A stretch of DNA of 64,000 nt from assembly GCF_000373905.1 (NCBI RefSeq), contig NZ_KB892705.1:2659458-2723457 (forward strand), in the 5' to 3' direction. The notes beneath the pieces were generated by a model. It searched no databases. It saw nothing but the letters and a program-made list of their open reading frames with translations, and was not told where the DNA came from. This document shows, piece by piece, positions 17,921 to 27,152 of this stretch. Within the stretch, counting starts at the first letter, position 1. The number at the start of each line of letters is the position of its first letter. This DNA comes from Mycobacterium sp. 155. Its GTDB lineage: Bacteria > Actinomycetota > Actinomycetes > Mycobacteriales > Mycobacteriaceae. A program made the translations under genes and the position numbers.

Positions 17921-19662
17921 TTGAGTGGCACGGGCTCGAGGATCTCGGCGCGAGCCTCGGGTGCGGCCTGACGCAGCGCATCGGCGGACTCGTCGTCGGG
18001 CTGGGCCTGCGACAGCACCTCGGCCTCGACCCGCGCCACATACGTGGCGACCTCGCGGTCGACGTCTTCGGCGCTCCAACCCAGCACCGGCGCAATGACT
18101 TCGGCGACCTCACGGGCACATGCCACCCCGCGGTGCGGGTACTCGATTGAGACCCGCATGCGGCGGGCCAGAATGTCCTCCAGATGCAGAGCACCCTCCG
18201 CCGCAGCGGCGTACCAGGCTTCCACCTTCAGGTACACGGGCGCCTCGGAGATCGGCTCCAGCAGCTCAGGTCGACCATCTGCCATCTTGAGCACCTCACC
18301 GATCAGCGAGCCGTACCGGTCGAGCAGGTGGCGCACCCGGTACGGATGCAGACCGTAGTGCGCGCCGACATGTTCGGTCTGGTTGATCAGCGCAAAATAT
18401 CCGTCGGCACCCATCAGTGGCACTTTCTCGGTGATCGACGGCGCCACCCGGGTGGGGATGAACTCGGCCGCCGCGTCGATCGCGTCCTCGGCCATGACGC
18501 GGTAGGTGGTGTACTTGCCGCCGGCAATCGCGACGAGCCCCGGAGCCGGCACAGCGACGGCGTGCTCGCGGGAGAGCTTGGAGGTCTCCTCACTCTCCCC
18601 GGCCAGCAGCGGACGCAGCCCGGCGTACACGCCGTCGATGTCGTCATGGGTGAGGGGCGTGGCCAACACAGTGTTGACGTGGCTCAGGATGTAGTCGATG
18701 TCCGCTTTGGTGGCGGCCGGATGGGCCAGGTCGAGATTCCAGTCGGTGTCGGTGGTGCCGATGATCCAGTGCGTGCCCCACGGGATGACGAACAGCACCG
18801 ACTTCTCGGTGCGCAGGATGATCGCCACCTCGCTCACAATGCGGTCGCGCGGCACCACGATGTGCACACCTTTGGAGGCACGGACCCGGAACCGGCCGCG
18901 TTGTTTGGACAGCGCCTGGATCTCGTCGGTCCAGACACCCGTGGCGTTGACCACCACATGGCCGCGGACCTCGGTGACGGCGCCGTTCTCCGAGTCGCGC
19001 ACCACCACACCGGTGACCCGGTCGCCCTCGCGCAACAGCGCGACCGCCTGCGTCGACGTGCGTACCACCGCACCGTAGTGCGCCGCCGTCCGCGCCACCA
19101 TCATCGTGTGCCTGGCGTCGTCGACGACGGTGTCGTAATAACGGATTCCGCCGATCAGCGAGCTGCGCTTGAGCCCGGGGGCCAGTCGAAGGGCCCCGGC
19201 CTTGGTCAGATGTTTCTGCGCCGGAACGGATTTCGCACCACCCAGCTGGTCGTAGAGGAAGATTCCGGCCGCCACGTAGGGACGCTCCCACCACCGGTTG
19301 GTCAGCGGGAACAGAAACGGCAGCGGCTTGACCAGATGCGGAGCCAGGGTGGTCAGGCTCAGTTCGCGCTCGTGGAGGGCTTCGCGCACCAGGCCGAATT
19401 CCAGCTGCTCCAGGTACCGCAGACCGCCGTGGAACATCTTCGAGCTGCGGCTCGACGTGCCCGACGCAAAGTCCCGGGCTTCGACCAGAGCGACCTTCAG
19501 GCCGCGCGTCGCGGCATCCAAGGCCGCGCCCGCCCCGACCACACCTCCGCCGATGACGACGACATCGAACTGCTCGCTGTTCAATTGCTGCCAGGCTCGC
19601 GCGCGTTGTTCGGGTCCGAGGAAGGTTTGCCCGTCGCCCGGTGCTGAGATCGGGTCTGTCAC
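17917..19662 (-). CDS. glpD: Glycerol-3-phosphate dehydrogenase, FAD-dependent (GlpD2)
   Basis: Membrane-associated enzyme oxidising glycerol-3-phosphate to DHAP and passing electrons to menaquinone. 581 aa, near identical in pattern to M. tuberculosis GlpD2 (Rv3302c). The N-terminal dinucleotide fold is VVVIGGGVVGAGAALDAATRG; SSRSSKMFHGGLRYLEQ and the C-terminal IEYPHRGV segment are family hallmarks. The GTG at 19662 is chosen because of the TAGCCT hexamer 7 nt upstream and the M. tuberculosis N-terminus. The RluA-family gene follows with a 4-nt overlap. Confidence 0.95.
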   Translation of the reverse strand: MTDPISAPGDGQTFLGPEQRARAWQQLNSEQFDVVVIGGGVVGAGAALDAATRGLKVALVEARDFASGTSSRSSKMFHGGLRYLEQLEFGLVREALHERELSLTTLAPHLVKPLPFLFPLTNRWWERPYVAAGIFLYDQLGGAKSVPAQKHLTKAGALRLAPGLKRSSLIGGIRYYDTVVDDARHTMMVARTAAHYGAVVRTSTQAVALLREGDRVTGVVVRDSENGAVTEVRGHVVVNATGVWTDEIQALSKQRGRFRVRASKGVHIVVPRDRIVSEVAIILRTEKSVLFVIPWGTHWIIGTTDTDWNLDLAHPAATKADIDYILSHVNTVLATPLTHDDIDGVYAGLRPLLAGESEETSKLSREHAVAVPAPGLVAIAGGKYTTYRVMAEDAIDAAAEFIPTRVAPSITEKVPLMGADGYFALINQTEHVGAHYGLHPYRVRHLLDRYGSLIGEVLKMADGRPELLEPISEAPVYLKVEAWYAAAAEGALHLEDILARRMRVSIEYPHRGVACAREVAEVIAPVLGWSAEDVDREVATYVARVEAEVLSQAQPDDESADALRQAAPEARAEILEPVPLN

Positions 19663-19669
19663 GGTGCCT

Positions 19670-19675
19670 AGGCTA
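19670..19675 (-). promoter_or_regulatory. Predicted -10 element for glpD
   Basis: TAGCCT on the minus strand, 7 nt before GTG 19662. Confidence 0.45.
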
Positions 19676-19725
19676 CGTGGCCCGGTCGGCATTTGCTCGC
19701 CACCACGGTTCGGCGCGGCCCTAGT

Positions 19726-21132
19726 TCAGTCCAGGTCGTCATGTCTCATCAGCTGTCGCGCGGCCTCGGTGATCGAACCGGACAGTGACGGATACACCGA
19801 GAACGTCTGGGCCAGCTCGGCGACCGGGATGCCGTTCTGTACGGCCAGCGCTATCGGCAGGATCAGTTCCGAGGCAATCGGCGCGACCACCACACCGCCG
19901 ATCACCACGCCGGTCGCGGGGCGGCAGAAGATCTTGACGAAGCCGTGCTGCAGGCTGGACATCTTGGCTCGGGCGTTGGTGTTCAGCGGCAGGGTCAAGG
20001 TGCGGGCCGGCACCGAACCGTCGTCGATCTTGGCCTGTGGAACCCCCACCGCAGCGATCTCCGGCCGGGTGAACACCGCGGCGGCGACCGTGCGCAGCCG
20101 GATCGGCGCGACCGCCTCGCCCAGTGCGTGGTACATCGCGATGCGGCCCTGCATGGCCGCCACCGAGGCCAGTGGCAGCAGGCCGGTGCAGTCCCCGGCC
20201 GCGTAGATACCCGGCACCGTGGTTCGTGACACCCGATCGACGGTGAGGTACTTACCCGGGCCCAGTTCGATGCCGACACGGTCCAAGCCGAGCCCACTGG
20301 TGTTGGGCACGGAACCGACCGTCATCAGCGCGTGACTGCCCTCGACAGTGCGCCCGTCGGCCATGGTCACCCGGACGCCGATGGCGGTGCGGGTAACGGA
20401 TTCGGCCCGGGCGTTCTTGACCAGAGTGACCCCACGCTCGGAAAACACGTCCTCGAGCACAGCCGCCGCGTCGGAGTCCTCGTGCGGCAGGATCTGGTCG
20501 CGGCTGGCCACCACGGTCACCGTGACACCGAGTTCGGTGTAGGCGTTGACGAACTCGGCGCCCGTGACGCCGGAACCGACCACGATGAGGTGCTCGGGCA
20601 GGGTTTGCAGGTCGTAGAGCTGACGCCAGTTGAGAATGCGTTCGCCGTCCGGCACGGCACTCGGCAACACGCGTGGGCTCGCACCCGTCGCGATCAACAC
20701 CACGTCGGCGATCAACTGACTGACAGTGCCGTCGGCACCGGTGACCCTGATGCGGTGCTGGGCCATGCCCGGACTGTCGTCAATCAACTCCCCGCGGCCC
20801 TCGACTACATCGATGCCCTCGCTGCGCAGCCGCTGGGCAATGTCGACAGACTGCGCCGCCGCCAGCGTCTTGACCCGCGCATTGATCTTCGTCAAGGACG
20901 TCTTGGCCTGCTCAAGATCCAGCGAGTAGCCGAGGTCGGGCGCGTGACGCAGCTCGGTCCGCACGCCGGTCGACGCGATGAACGTCTTCGACGGCACGCA
21001 GTCCCACAGCACGCAGGCGCCCCCGATGCCGTCGCTGTCGACCACAGTGACATGCGGGCCGCGCGCAGCTGCGACCAGAGCCGCCTCATAGCCGGCGGGG
21101 CCACCTCCGATGATCACGATGCGGGTTGCCAC
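19726..21132 (-). CDS. lpdA: LpdA-type NAD(P)H:quinone reductase / pyridine nucleotide-disulfide oxidoreductase
   Basis: 468 aa flavoenzyme orthologous to Rv3303c. FAD-binding GGGPAGYEAALVAA at the N-terminus, NAD-binding GSGVTGAEFVNAYTELG, and second FAD motif YAAGDCTGLLPLAS. In M. tuberculosis it reduces quinones and is not a lipoamide dehydrogenase. Here the redox site reads CVLWDC, so both Cys of CX4C are present, while the C-terminal His-Glu dyad of true Lpd is replaced (YPSLSGS). GTG start at 21132, 41 bp from a divergent gene. Confidence 0.92.
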   Translation of the reverse strand: MATRIVIIGGGPAGYEAALVAAARGPHVTVVDSDGIGGACVLWDCVPSKTFIASTGVRTELRHAPDLGYSLDLEQAKTSLTKINARVKTLAAAQSVDIAQRLRSEGIDVVEGRGELIDDSPGMAQHRIRVTGADGTVSQLIADVVLIATGASPRVLPSAVPDGERILNWRQLYDLQTLPEHLIVVGSGVTGAEFVNAYTELGVTVTVVASRDQILPHEDSDAAAVLEDVFSERGVTLVKNARAESVTRTAIGVRVTMADGRTVEGSHALMTVGSVPNTSGLGLDRVGIELGPGKYLTVDRVSRTTVPGIYAAGDCTGLLPLASVAAMQGRIAMYHALGEAVAPIRLRTVAAAVFTRPEIAAVGVPQAKIDDGSVPARTLTLPLNTNARAKMSSLQHGFVKIFCRPATGVVIGGVVVAPIASELILPIALAVQNGIPVAELAQTFSVYPSLSGSITEAARQLMRHDDLD

Positions 21133-21138
21133 CGGACC

Positions 21139-21144
21139 AACCTA
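21139..21144 (-). promoter_or_regulatory. Predicted -10 element for lpdA
   Basis: TAGGTT on the minus strand, 6 nt before GTG 21132. Confidence 0.4.
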
Positions 21145-21159
21145 ACGAACTTCGCGCAT

Positions 21160-21165
21160 TAAGCT
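21160..21165 (+). promoter_or_regulatory. Predicted -10 element for the GGCT-like gene
   Basis: TAAGCT 8 nt before GTG 21174. Both divergent starts share 41 bp, which leaves no room for 5' UTRs. Confidence 0.45.
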
Positions 21166-21173
21166 GTCTTACC

Positions 21174-21641
21174 GTGCCGCTGTACGCCGCCTACGGGTCC
21201 AACATGCATCCAGAGCAGATGCTCGAACGGGCTCCGCACTCCCCCATGGCGGGAACAGGGTGGTTGCACGGCTGGCGATTGACCTTCGGCGGTGAGGACA
21301 TCGGCTGGGAGGGTGCGCTGGCCACCGTCGTCGAGGATCCGCTGTCGAAGGTGTTCGTGGTCCTCTACGACATGACCCCCGCCGACGAGCTGTCGCTGGA
21401 CCGGTGGGAGGGATCGGAGCTCGGCTTCCACAAGAAGATCCGGTGCCGCGTGGACCGGCTGTCGTCGGACACCACCACCGACCCCACCCTGGCCTGGCTA
21501 TACGTGGTCGACGCGTGGGAAGGCGGGCTGCCCTCGGCGCGCTACCTCGGCGTGATGGCCGACGCCGCAGAGATCGCCGGCGCGCCGCCCGACTACGTGC
21601 ACAACCTGCGCACCCGGCCGGCCCGCAACATCGGTCCGTAG
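21174..21641 (+). CDS. Gamma-glutamylcyclotransferase-like (AIG2/GGCT) protein, Rv3304-like
   Basis: 155 aa. The N-terminus YAAYGSNMHPEQML is the GGCT substrate-loop signature, and a Glu in LDRWEGSELGFHKK fits the catalytic position. Family members open gamma-glutamyl or related linkages to pyroglutamate; the true substrate in mycobacteria is not known. GTG start set by the leaderless promoter and by the family N-terminus. Confidence 0.85.
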   Translation: MPLYAAYGSNMHPEQMLERAPHSPMAGTGWLHGWRLTFGGEDIGWEGALATVVEDPLSKVFVVLYDMTPADELSLDRWEGSELGFHKKIRCRVDRLSSDTTTDPTLAWLYVVDAWEGGLPSARYLGVMADAAEIAGAPPDYVHNLRTRPARNIGP

Positions 21642-21651
21642 CTGGTTCCCT

Positions 21652-21716
21652 TGCACCGCAAGCGTGCGCGTCTGTTGCTCGACACGCCGCATTTCGTCAG
21701 CACTCTGAGCACCCTC
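21652..21716 (+). repeat. Left 65-bp inverted repeat flanking the DUF559 gene
   Basis: Pairs with the complement of 22705-22769 at 54 of 65 positions, with a perfect 16-bp core (CACGCCGCATTTCGTC). It runs into the DUF559 stop codon. Confidence 0.88.
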
Positions 21717-22602
21717 AGGCCGCACGAGCGTGACTCAACTGCGCGTTGATCCGAGCCACCATCTCCCCTTGCCGGTGATGCACGTCCTCGCCAACGATCG
21801 CGATGACGATCCAGCGGACGCCCATCAGCGCTGCGGTGCGCCTCCGGTCATCACGCAGCGCATCTGGATTGCCATGCCAATCCAGGCTGTCGTATTCGAC
21901 CGCGACCCGCTGCTGCGGCCACGCGAAGTCGAGCCTTCTCAACTGACCGTTGCCGTCGATGATCTCGTACTGCAGTTCAGGTGTGGGCAGGCCACCGTCG
22001 AGCATCACGAGCCGCGCCTCACTCTCCATCGGTGACTCAGCACGCCCGTCGGCCAGTGCGATCAGATTCCGGACATTGACGATCCCCCGCCGGCCGGCCT
22101 GATCGAGGGCTGCTCGCCAGAGGTCGGCACGGATGCAAGTGCCGCTGCGCAGTGCAGCGTCCAGGGTCGCGAGTGCCCGCGGGCGCCGCAATGTCCGCGC
22201 CACCTCGATGGCGGTCCATGCAGGAGCAGTGGTGTACCTGTTATCGACGAAAGTCAATGGCCCGCCGTCGCGTCGGTGCACTACCAGTCCGTCGGCCGAT
22301 CGCAGTTGACCGCCTGGTGGGTTGAGGACATGCAGGTCTGGAGGGCCTTCAGTGTCGAAGCCGTGTATCGCTGCCGCAGTGCCGAGGCAAACCGCCACCT
22401 TGCGGCCACTGGACAGATCGAGCCCACGCAGCCGCAGATCGTCCGTCGGCTCACCAAGACAGTAGATACCCTGCCAAATCCGTTCCAGCACACCGGTATC
22501 GACGGCTTTGTCGAAGGCGTGTCGGGTGAGCAGGCTCAGGATCTGACCACTGGTGGCGACGCCGCGCTGGGTCGTGAAAAGCTCGGCGAGTTTTGGGTCC
22601 AT
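21715..22602 (-). CDS. AbiEi-like winged-helix plus DUF559 (endonuclease-fold) protein
   Basis: 295 aa. The first 60 or so residues (LFTTQRGVATSGQILSLL, WQGIYCLG) look like the AbiEi antitoxin winged-helix. The C-terminus (LRRLDFAWPQQRVAVEYDS, DRRRTAALMGVRWIVI) is DUF559, a Vsr/PD-(D/E)XK-like fold. Such proteins are abundant and variable in mycobacterial genomes, with no settled function. ATG 22602 (MDPKLAELF) is used; the frame is open upstream to 22716. No toxin partner is adjacent. The gene is framed by 65-bp inverted repeats. Confidence 0.8.
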   Translation of the reverse strand: MDPKLAELFTTQRGVATSGQILSLLTRHAFDKAVDTGVLERIWQGIYCLGEPTDDLRLRGLDLSSGRKVAVCLGTAAAIHGFDTEGPPDLHVLNPPGGQLRSADGLVVHRRDGGPLTFVDNRYTTAPAWTAIEVARTLRRPRALATLDAALRSGTCIRADLWRAALDQAGRRGIVNVRNLIALADGRAESPMESEARLVMLDGGLPTPELQYEIIDGNGQLRRLDFAWPQQRVAVEYDSLDWHGNPDALRDDRRRTAALMGVRWIVIAIVGEDVHHRQGEMVARINAQLSHARAA

Positions 22603-22704
22603 GTCGCCGAGCGTCGACGGAGACGCAGCCTTTCGGAAGGTGGGGGTGCCCAAATTGTGGATGAGTGACGTTCTGTGGATAACTTCGCACCGATCAGGTC
22701 CCGC

Positions 22705-22769
22705 GAAGGTGCGCAAACTGTCGACGAAATGCGGCGTGGCGGGCAGCAGACCCGCACGCTCGCGGTGCA
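22705..22769 (-). repeat. Right 65-bp inverted repeat flanking the DUF559 gene
   Basis: Complement of 21652-21716 (54/65). It lies about 100 bp upstream of the DUF559 start. Confidence 0.88.
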
Positions 22770-22811
22770 GGTTGGCAGGTCAGCAGGTTGGCAGGACTAC
22801 AGGTCAGCAGG
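22770..22811 (+). repeat. Short interleaved direct repeats at the amiA1 3' end
   Basis: GGTTGGCAGG occurs at 22770 and 22786, and CAGGTCAGCAGG at 22776 and 22800. The second copy covers the amiA1 stop codon, so the C-terminus may vary between strains through slippage. Confidence 0.7.
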
Positions 22812-23979
22812 ACGACGCGGCGACGATGTTGACGAACGTGCGCACGCCAACACCGAGCGCACGCTCATCGAGGTCGAAGGTTGGCTGGTGCAGATCAAGC
22901 TGGGGCCCTTGGCCGCTCCACACCCCGAGCCGCGCCATTGCGCCGGGCACTTCCTCCAAATACCAGGAGAAATCCTCGCCGCCGCCGGACTGGTGGGTGT
23001 CGGCGAGCACATCAGGGCCGACGGCCTCGATCGCGTGCGTGAGGATGCGGGTGGCGACCTCTTCGTTGACCACCGGTGGTACGCCGCGCCGGTAGTTGAG
23101 GGTGTGCTCGATGTTCAGAGGTGCCAGTAACAATGAAACAACCTCTTGGACAATCGATTCCAGCGTCAGCCAGGTCTCACGACTCGCGGTGCGGATGGTG
23201 CCGGCCAAGGTGCCGATCTGCGGAATAGCATTGGCGGCGACACCGGCGTTGACCGCACCCCACACCATCACGGTGTTGTGCCGCGGATCGATCCGCCGCG
23301 ACAACACCCCGGGCAATCCTGTGATGAGTGTGCCCAGCCCGTACACCAGATCACCGGTCAGGTGCGGTCGCGATGTGTGGCCACCCGGCGAGTGAAGAGT
23401 GATCTCGATCGAATCCGCCGCCGACGTGATCGGCCCCGGCTTGGTGGCCACTCGGCCGACAGCCAGCCGTGGATCACAGTGCAACGCGTAGATCCGCGAC
23501 ACTCCGTTGAGCACCCCCGCGGAGACGGCGTCGATCGCCCCACCGGGCATCAGCTCCTCCGCGGCTTGGAAGACCAGCCGGACCCCGACCGGAAGTTCCG
23601 GCGCCGACACCAGTGCCATCGCGGTGCCCAGCAGCACCGCGGTGTGAGCATCGTGTCCACAGGCGTGCGCGACGTTCGGCACGGTCGACGCGTACGGCGC
23701 CCCCGTCCGATCGGCCATCGGCAGCGCGTCCATGTCGGCCCGCAGCGCGACCCGCAGACCGTCCTCCGGACCGAAGTCACAGGTCAGGCCGGTTCCACCG
23801 GGCAGAACCTTCGGGTTGAGCCCGGCCTCGGCGAGGTGGTTGGCGACGAAGTCAGTGGTGGCGAACTCCTGACGGCCCAATTCCGGGTGAGCATGCAAGT
23901 ACCTGCGCCAGGACACCAGCTCGTCGTAATGGGCAGCCAGCCAGCTGTCGGCGATCCCAGCAAGGTCCACCGCAGTCAT
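22804..23979 (-). CDS. amiA1: M20-family metallo-amidohydrolase AmiA1
   Basis: 391 aa, dinuclear metal peptidase/amidohydrolase of the M20D group. Metal-site motifs: HACGHDAHTAVLLG, the catalytic Glu-Glu in QAAEELMPGG, and HCDPRLAVG. It probably hydrolyses N-acylated amino acids or related amides. Its ATG overlaps the upstream amiB1 stop by 4 nt (23976-23979), so the pair is coupled, as in Rv3305c/Rv3306c. Confidence 0.92.
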   Translation of the reverse strand: MTAVDLAGIADSWLAAHYDELVSWRRYLHAHPELGRQEFATTDFVANHLAEAGLNPKVLPGGTGLTCDFGPEDGLRVALRADMDALPMADRTGAPYASTVPNVAHACGHDAHTAVLLGTAMALVSAPELPVGVRLVFQAAEELMPGGAIDAVSAGVLNGVSRIYALHCDPRLAVGRVATKPGPITSAADSIEITLHSPGGHTSRPHLTGDLVYGLGTLITGLPGVLSRRIDPRHNTVMVWGAVNAGVAANAIPQIGTLAGTIRTASRETWLTLESIVQEVVSLLLAPLNIEHTLNYRRGVPPVVNEEVATRILTHAIEAVGPDVLADTHQSGGGEDFSWYLEEVPGAMARLGVWSGQGPQLDLHQPTFDLDERALGVGVRTFVNIVAASSC

Positions 23980-25163
23980 GATGCCGCCCGCCTCTCTTGC
24001 GCCTGCAACACTCGGTCCCGCTCAACGGGAGTCTCCGCGAGCCGAACAACGGTGCGGGCCAACATGATTGCCCCTTCCACCACGGCCCGGTCAGCACTCG
24101 GTCCCGCCGCCGCGGCGGCGAACGCGGGCTGATGGATGGCGGCGCCGCCGGAGTCGATGCCGATGACCGGATGAATGCCCGGCATCACCTGGGTGATGTT
24201 GCCCATGTCGGTACTGCCCATCGGCACACTGGCTTCCACACTCTCCGGGAGCGGTTCCCGCCCGAAGCTCACCATCTCGGCCCGGACGGTCTCGGAAAGC
24301 CAGGGGTCGGGCAATAGCTCGGCATAGGCCGGTGCGGTCTCAGTGACCTGATGCGTGCACCCCGTCGCGACAGCCCCCGCCGAGAAACACCCGGCCATCC
24401 GGCCCTCCAGCTCGTGCAGGGCCGTCATGTCGGTTGCCCGCATGGTGTAGCGCAGCTCCGCGCGGCCCGGAATCACGTTCGTGGCCTGGCCACCGAGAGT
24501 CACGATGCCGTGCACCATCTGCCCCGGTAGCAGCTGCTGACGCAGCAACCCGATGGCCACCTGGGTGACAGTGACCGCGTCACCGGCATTCACACCCATG
24601 TACGGCGCCACCGCGGCGTGCGATTCCCGGCCCATGTAGTCGACCGTCACCTCCGACAGCGCCAGCGAGCGGGCCGCGGCGATATCCACCGAACCGGGAT
24701 GCAGCATCACCGTGGCGGCGATGTCGTCGAACGTTCCGGCGTTGAGCATCAACACCTTTCCGCCGCCGAGCTCCTCGGCCGGAGTACCCAGCAGCACCAC
24801 CGTGAGCCCGAGTTCGTCGGCCACCTCGGCCAGCGCCAGCGCGGTGCCGACGGCCGAGGCCGCGATGATGTTGTGTCCGCACGCATGCCCGATCCCCGGC
24901 AGGGCGTCGTACTCAGCACAGATACCGACCACGAGCGGGCCACTTCCGTACGACGCCCGGAACGCGGTCTCCAGCCCAGCGGGCGCGGCCGTCATCTCGA
25001 AGCCGTACTCGGCCACCAAAGCCTGCGCCTTGGCGCAGCTGCGGAACTCGGCGAAAGCCAGCTCAGGCTCGGCGTGGATGGAGTGGGACAGCTCGACAAG
25101 GTCCCCACGGCGCCGGTAGACGGCGTCTTCCACGCTCAGCGAGGCAGCGGCGGTGGACATCAT
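23976..25163 (-). CDS. amiB1: M20-family metallo-amidohydrolase AmiB1
   Basis: 395 aa. M20D signatures are [16 protein letters not shown], the Glu pair in TPAEELGGG, and HPGSVD. Paralogous to AmiA1 next door; the two may form a hetero-oligomer or split substrate ranges, as suggested for aminobenzoyl-glutamate hydrolases AbgA/AbgB, but that is inference. ATG 25163 ([10 protein letters not shown]) is used in place of the longer open frame, which would run into the deoD promoter. Confidence 0.9.
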   Translation of the reverse strand: MMSTAAASLSVEDAVYRRRGDLVELSHSIHAEPELAFAEFRSCAKAQALVAEYGFEMTAAPAGLETAFRASYGSGPLVVGICAEYDALPGIGHACGHNIIAASAVGTALALAEVADELGLTVVLLGTPAEELGGGKVLMLNAGTFDDIAATVMLHPGSVDIAAARSLALSEVTVDYMGRESHAAVAPYMGVNAGDAVTVTQVAIGLLRQQLLPGQMVHGIVTLGGQATNVIPGRAELRYTMRATDMTALHELEGRMAGCFSAGAVATGCTHQVTETAPAYAELLPDPWLSETVRAEMVSFGREPLPESVEASVPMGSTDMGNITQVMPGIHPVIGIDSGGAAIHQPAFAAAAAGPSADRAVVEGAIMLARTVVRLAETPVERDRVLQAQERRAAS

Positions 25164-25193
25164 CGCAGTATCGCATTGCCTGTTTGCGCCGGT

Positions 25194-25199
25194 TAAGCT
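25194..25199 (+). promoter_or_regulatory. Predicted -10 element for deoD
   Basis: TAAGCT 8 nt before GTG 25208. Confidence 0.45.
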
Positions 25200-25207
25200 C
25201 GGCCACC

Positions 25208-26002
25208 GTGACCGATCCGGACACCGCAAGCTACGCGTCCGCAGAAGCCATCGCCGAGCGCACCGGCGTCGACCACCACGACGTCGCCGTGGTGCTGGGC
25301 TCAGGCTGGGCGCCCGCGATCGCCGAACTCGGCGACCCGGTCGCCGTCGTGCCGATGGCCGAGCTACCCGGATTCACCCCGCCGAGCGCCATCGGACACG
25401 GCGGACAGGTGCTGTCGGTCCGCATCGGCGCCCACCGAGTCCTGGTGCTGGTCGGCCGTATCCACGCCTATGAGGGACACGATCTGCGGCACGTCGTGCA
25501 CCCGGTGCGCACGTCCGTCGCGACCGGGGTGCACACCGTGGTGCTGACCAATGCCGCCGGTGGCCTGCGGGCCGACTACCAGGTCGGTCAACCCGTGCTG
25601 ATCAGTGACCATCTCAACCTCACCGCACGGTCACCGCTGGTCGGGGCGCAGTTCGTCGACCTGGTCGACGCCTACTCGCCGCGCCTGCGTGATATCGCCC
25701 GTGAGATCGACCCGACGCTGACCGACGGCATCTACGCGGGCCTGCCCGGACCGCACTACGAGACCCCGGCCGAGATCCGGATGCTGCGCACGCTCGGCGC
25801 CGATCTGGTTGGCATGTCGACCGTGCACGAGACAATCGCGGCCAGGGCCGCTGGAGCCCAGGTTCTGGGCGTATCGCTGGTGACCAACCTGGCTGCGGGG
25901 ATGACGGGCCAGCCGCTCAGCCACGAAGAAGTGCTGGAGGCAGGCCGTCAGTGCGCAACCCGAATGGGCTCCCTGCTGGCCGGAGTGATCGCGCGTCTCT
26001 GA
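25208..26002 (+). CDS. deoD: Purine nucleoside phosphorylase (trimeric, PunA type)
   Basis: 264 aa. Phosphorolysis of inosine, guanosine and deoxy forms in purine salvage. VVLGSGW holds the phosphate-binding loop, GRIHAYEGH and [10 protein letters not shown] follow, and [13 protein letters not shown] plus LVTNLAAG mark the trimeric family. Named deoD in M. tuberculosis (Rv3307), but the fold is that of punA. GTG start from the promoter spacing. Its 3' end overlaps the convergent AbrB gene by 55 nt. Confidence 0.93.
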   Translation: MTDPDTASYASAEAIAERTGVDHHDVAVVLGSGWAPAIAELGDPVAVVPMAELPGFTPPSAIGHGGQVLSVRIGAHRVLVLVGRIHAYEGHDLRHVVHPVRTSVATGVHTVVLTNAAGGLRADYQVGQPVLISDHLNLTARSPLVGAQFVDLVDAYSPRLRDIAREIDPTLTDGIYAGLPGPHYETPAEIRMLRTLGADLVGMSTVHETIAARAAGAQVLGVSLVTNLAAGMTGQPLSHEEVLEAGRQCATRMGSLLAGVIARL

Positions 26003-27048
26003 CCGCTGACCTTGGCAAGCGCCCGGGCCATCAGTGGCGCCGCAAACAGCATGAGCAGCATGCGCACCACCTGGACCGCGATGATGAAGGTCACGTTCGA
26101 CCCCGTTTCCACGGCGGTCGCCAGCACGGCGTACACGCCGCCCGGACTTGTTGCGAGGTAACCCTCCAACTGGGTGATGCCGGTGACTTTCGCGAGCACG
26201 GCGCCGAGGCAGGCGGTGCCCGCGCCCAACGCCACGATCAGCACGAGCGCCAGCGGCAAGGCTCGGCCTATCGCGCGCATCGAAGCCAGGGTGAAGGACA
26301 GCCCGGCCTGCCACCCGATCAGCATGTAGGCCGTCTGCACCAGCACCATCGGCACGGTCAGACCGAATGACAAACCGGTGAGTTGCAGCACGATCGTCAG
26401 CGCGAGGGGCCCAAGCAGCCCTGCACCGGGCAACCGGACCAGCCGGCCCGCGGTGGCGCCCACCACGACCAGCGCCGCCAGCATGACGAGGCTCAGAGGC
26501 CAAGGGGCCGGATCGGTTTGGGTCGGCGACACACCCGGATGCGACCTGTCGGCGTGGTAGACCACGGTGACCATGACCGGAATCGTCGCGGTCACCAGCG
26601 CGACCCGCAGATACTGCACCACCGCTACCACGCGCTCGTCGCCGCCGAGTTCGCGGGCGATAGCCACGAGCCCGGATGCCCCACCGGCCACCAGCGCCAG
26701 CGAACCCGTCAGCGGGCTGATATCGCGATGCAAGCCGAGCAGCGCTCCGGCGACGACACTGAGTAATAGCGTGCCCACCGCGACCGTCAATACGATCAGC
26801 CAGTCGGGCCTCAGCGCGTCAACAGCCTCCGGCCGAACCATGGTGCCGATGTAAACGCCGAGCACACCCTGTGCTGCCAATCCGCCATGTCGAGGCAACC
26901 GTGCAGGGGCCCAGGAGGCCAGCGCCAGCGCGATACCGACCACCAGCGCAGCGAACAGTCCGGCGGACGGGATACCGATACCGGCGAGCGCAACGGTGGT
27001 GGCCACCGTCAGCGCCACCAGAACGACCCAGCGCAACAATGGCCGCAT
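25948..27048 (-). CDS. AbrB-family (PF05145) integral membrane protein
   Basis: 366 aa, about 10-11 hydrophobic segments with an internal two-fold repeat ([14 protein letters not shown] against [14 protein letters not shown]). The repeat and the [12 protein letters not shown] segment are typical of the family once labelled putative ammonia monooxygenase. Function is not established; transport or regulation is more likely than catalysis. It is divergent from a MarR gene, with a dyad between them, so it may be the MarR target. Confidence 0.82.
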   Translation of the reverse strand: MRPLLRWVVLVALTVATTVALAGIGIPSAGLFAALVVGIALALASWAPARLPRHGGLAAQGVLGVYIGTMVRPEAVDALRPDWLIVLTVAVGTLLLSVVAGALLGLHRDISPLTGSLALVAGGASGLVAIARELGGDERVVAVVQYLRVALVTATIPVMVTVVYHADRSHPGVSPTQTDPAPWPLSLVMLAALVVVGATAGRLVRLPGAGLLGPLALTIVLQLTGLSFGLTVPMVLVQTAYMLIGWQAGLSFTLASMRAIGRALPLALVLIVALGAGTACLGAVLAKVTGITQLEGYLATSPGGVYAVLATAVETGSNVTFIIAVQVVRMLLMLFAAPLMARALAKVSGQRRAITPASREPIRVAH

Positions 27049-27078
27049 CCACCCTCCATGTCAGATAATCCCAAGTAC

Positions 27079-27099
27079 TAGCTGATTAAATCACAGCTA
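27079..27099. promoter_or_regulatory. Inverted repeat, candidate MarR operator
   Basis: TAGCTG, 9-nt spacer, CAGCTA, in an AT-rich 104-bp divergent gap between the AbrB-family gene and the MarR gene. Size and symmetry fit a MarR dimer site. Confidence 0.5.
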
Positions 27100-27152
27100 C
27101 AACCCGCTTATGTACTGATGCGGTGTGAGATTTACCAAGGTATAACTTGCTT

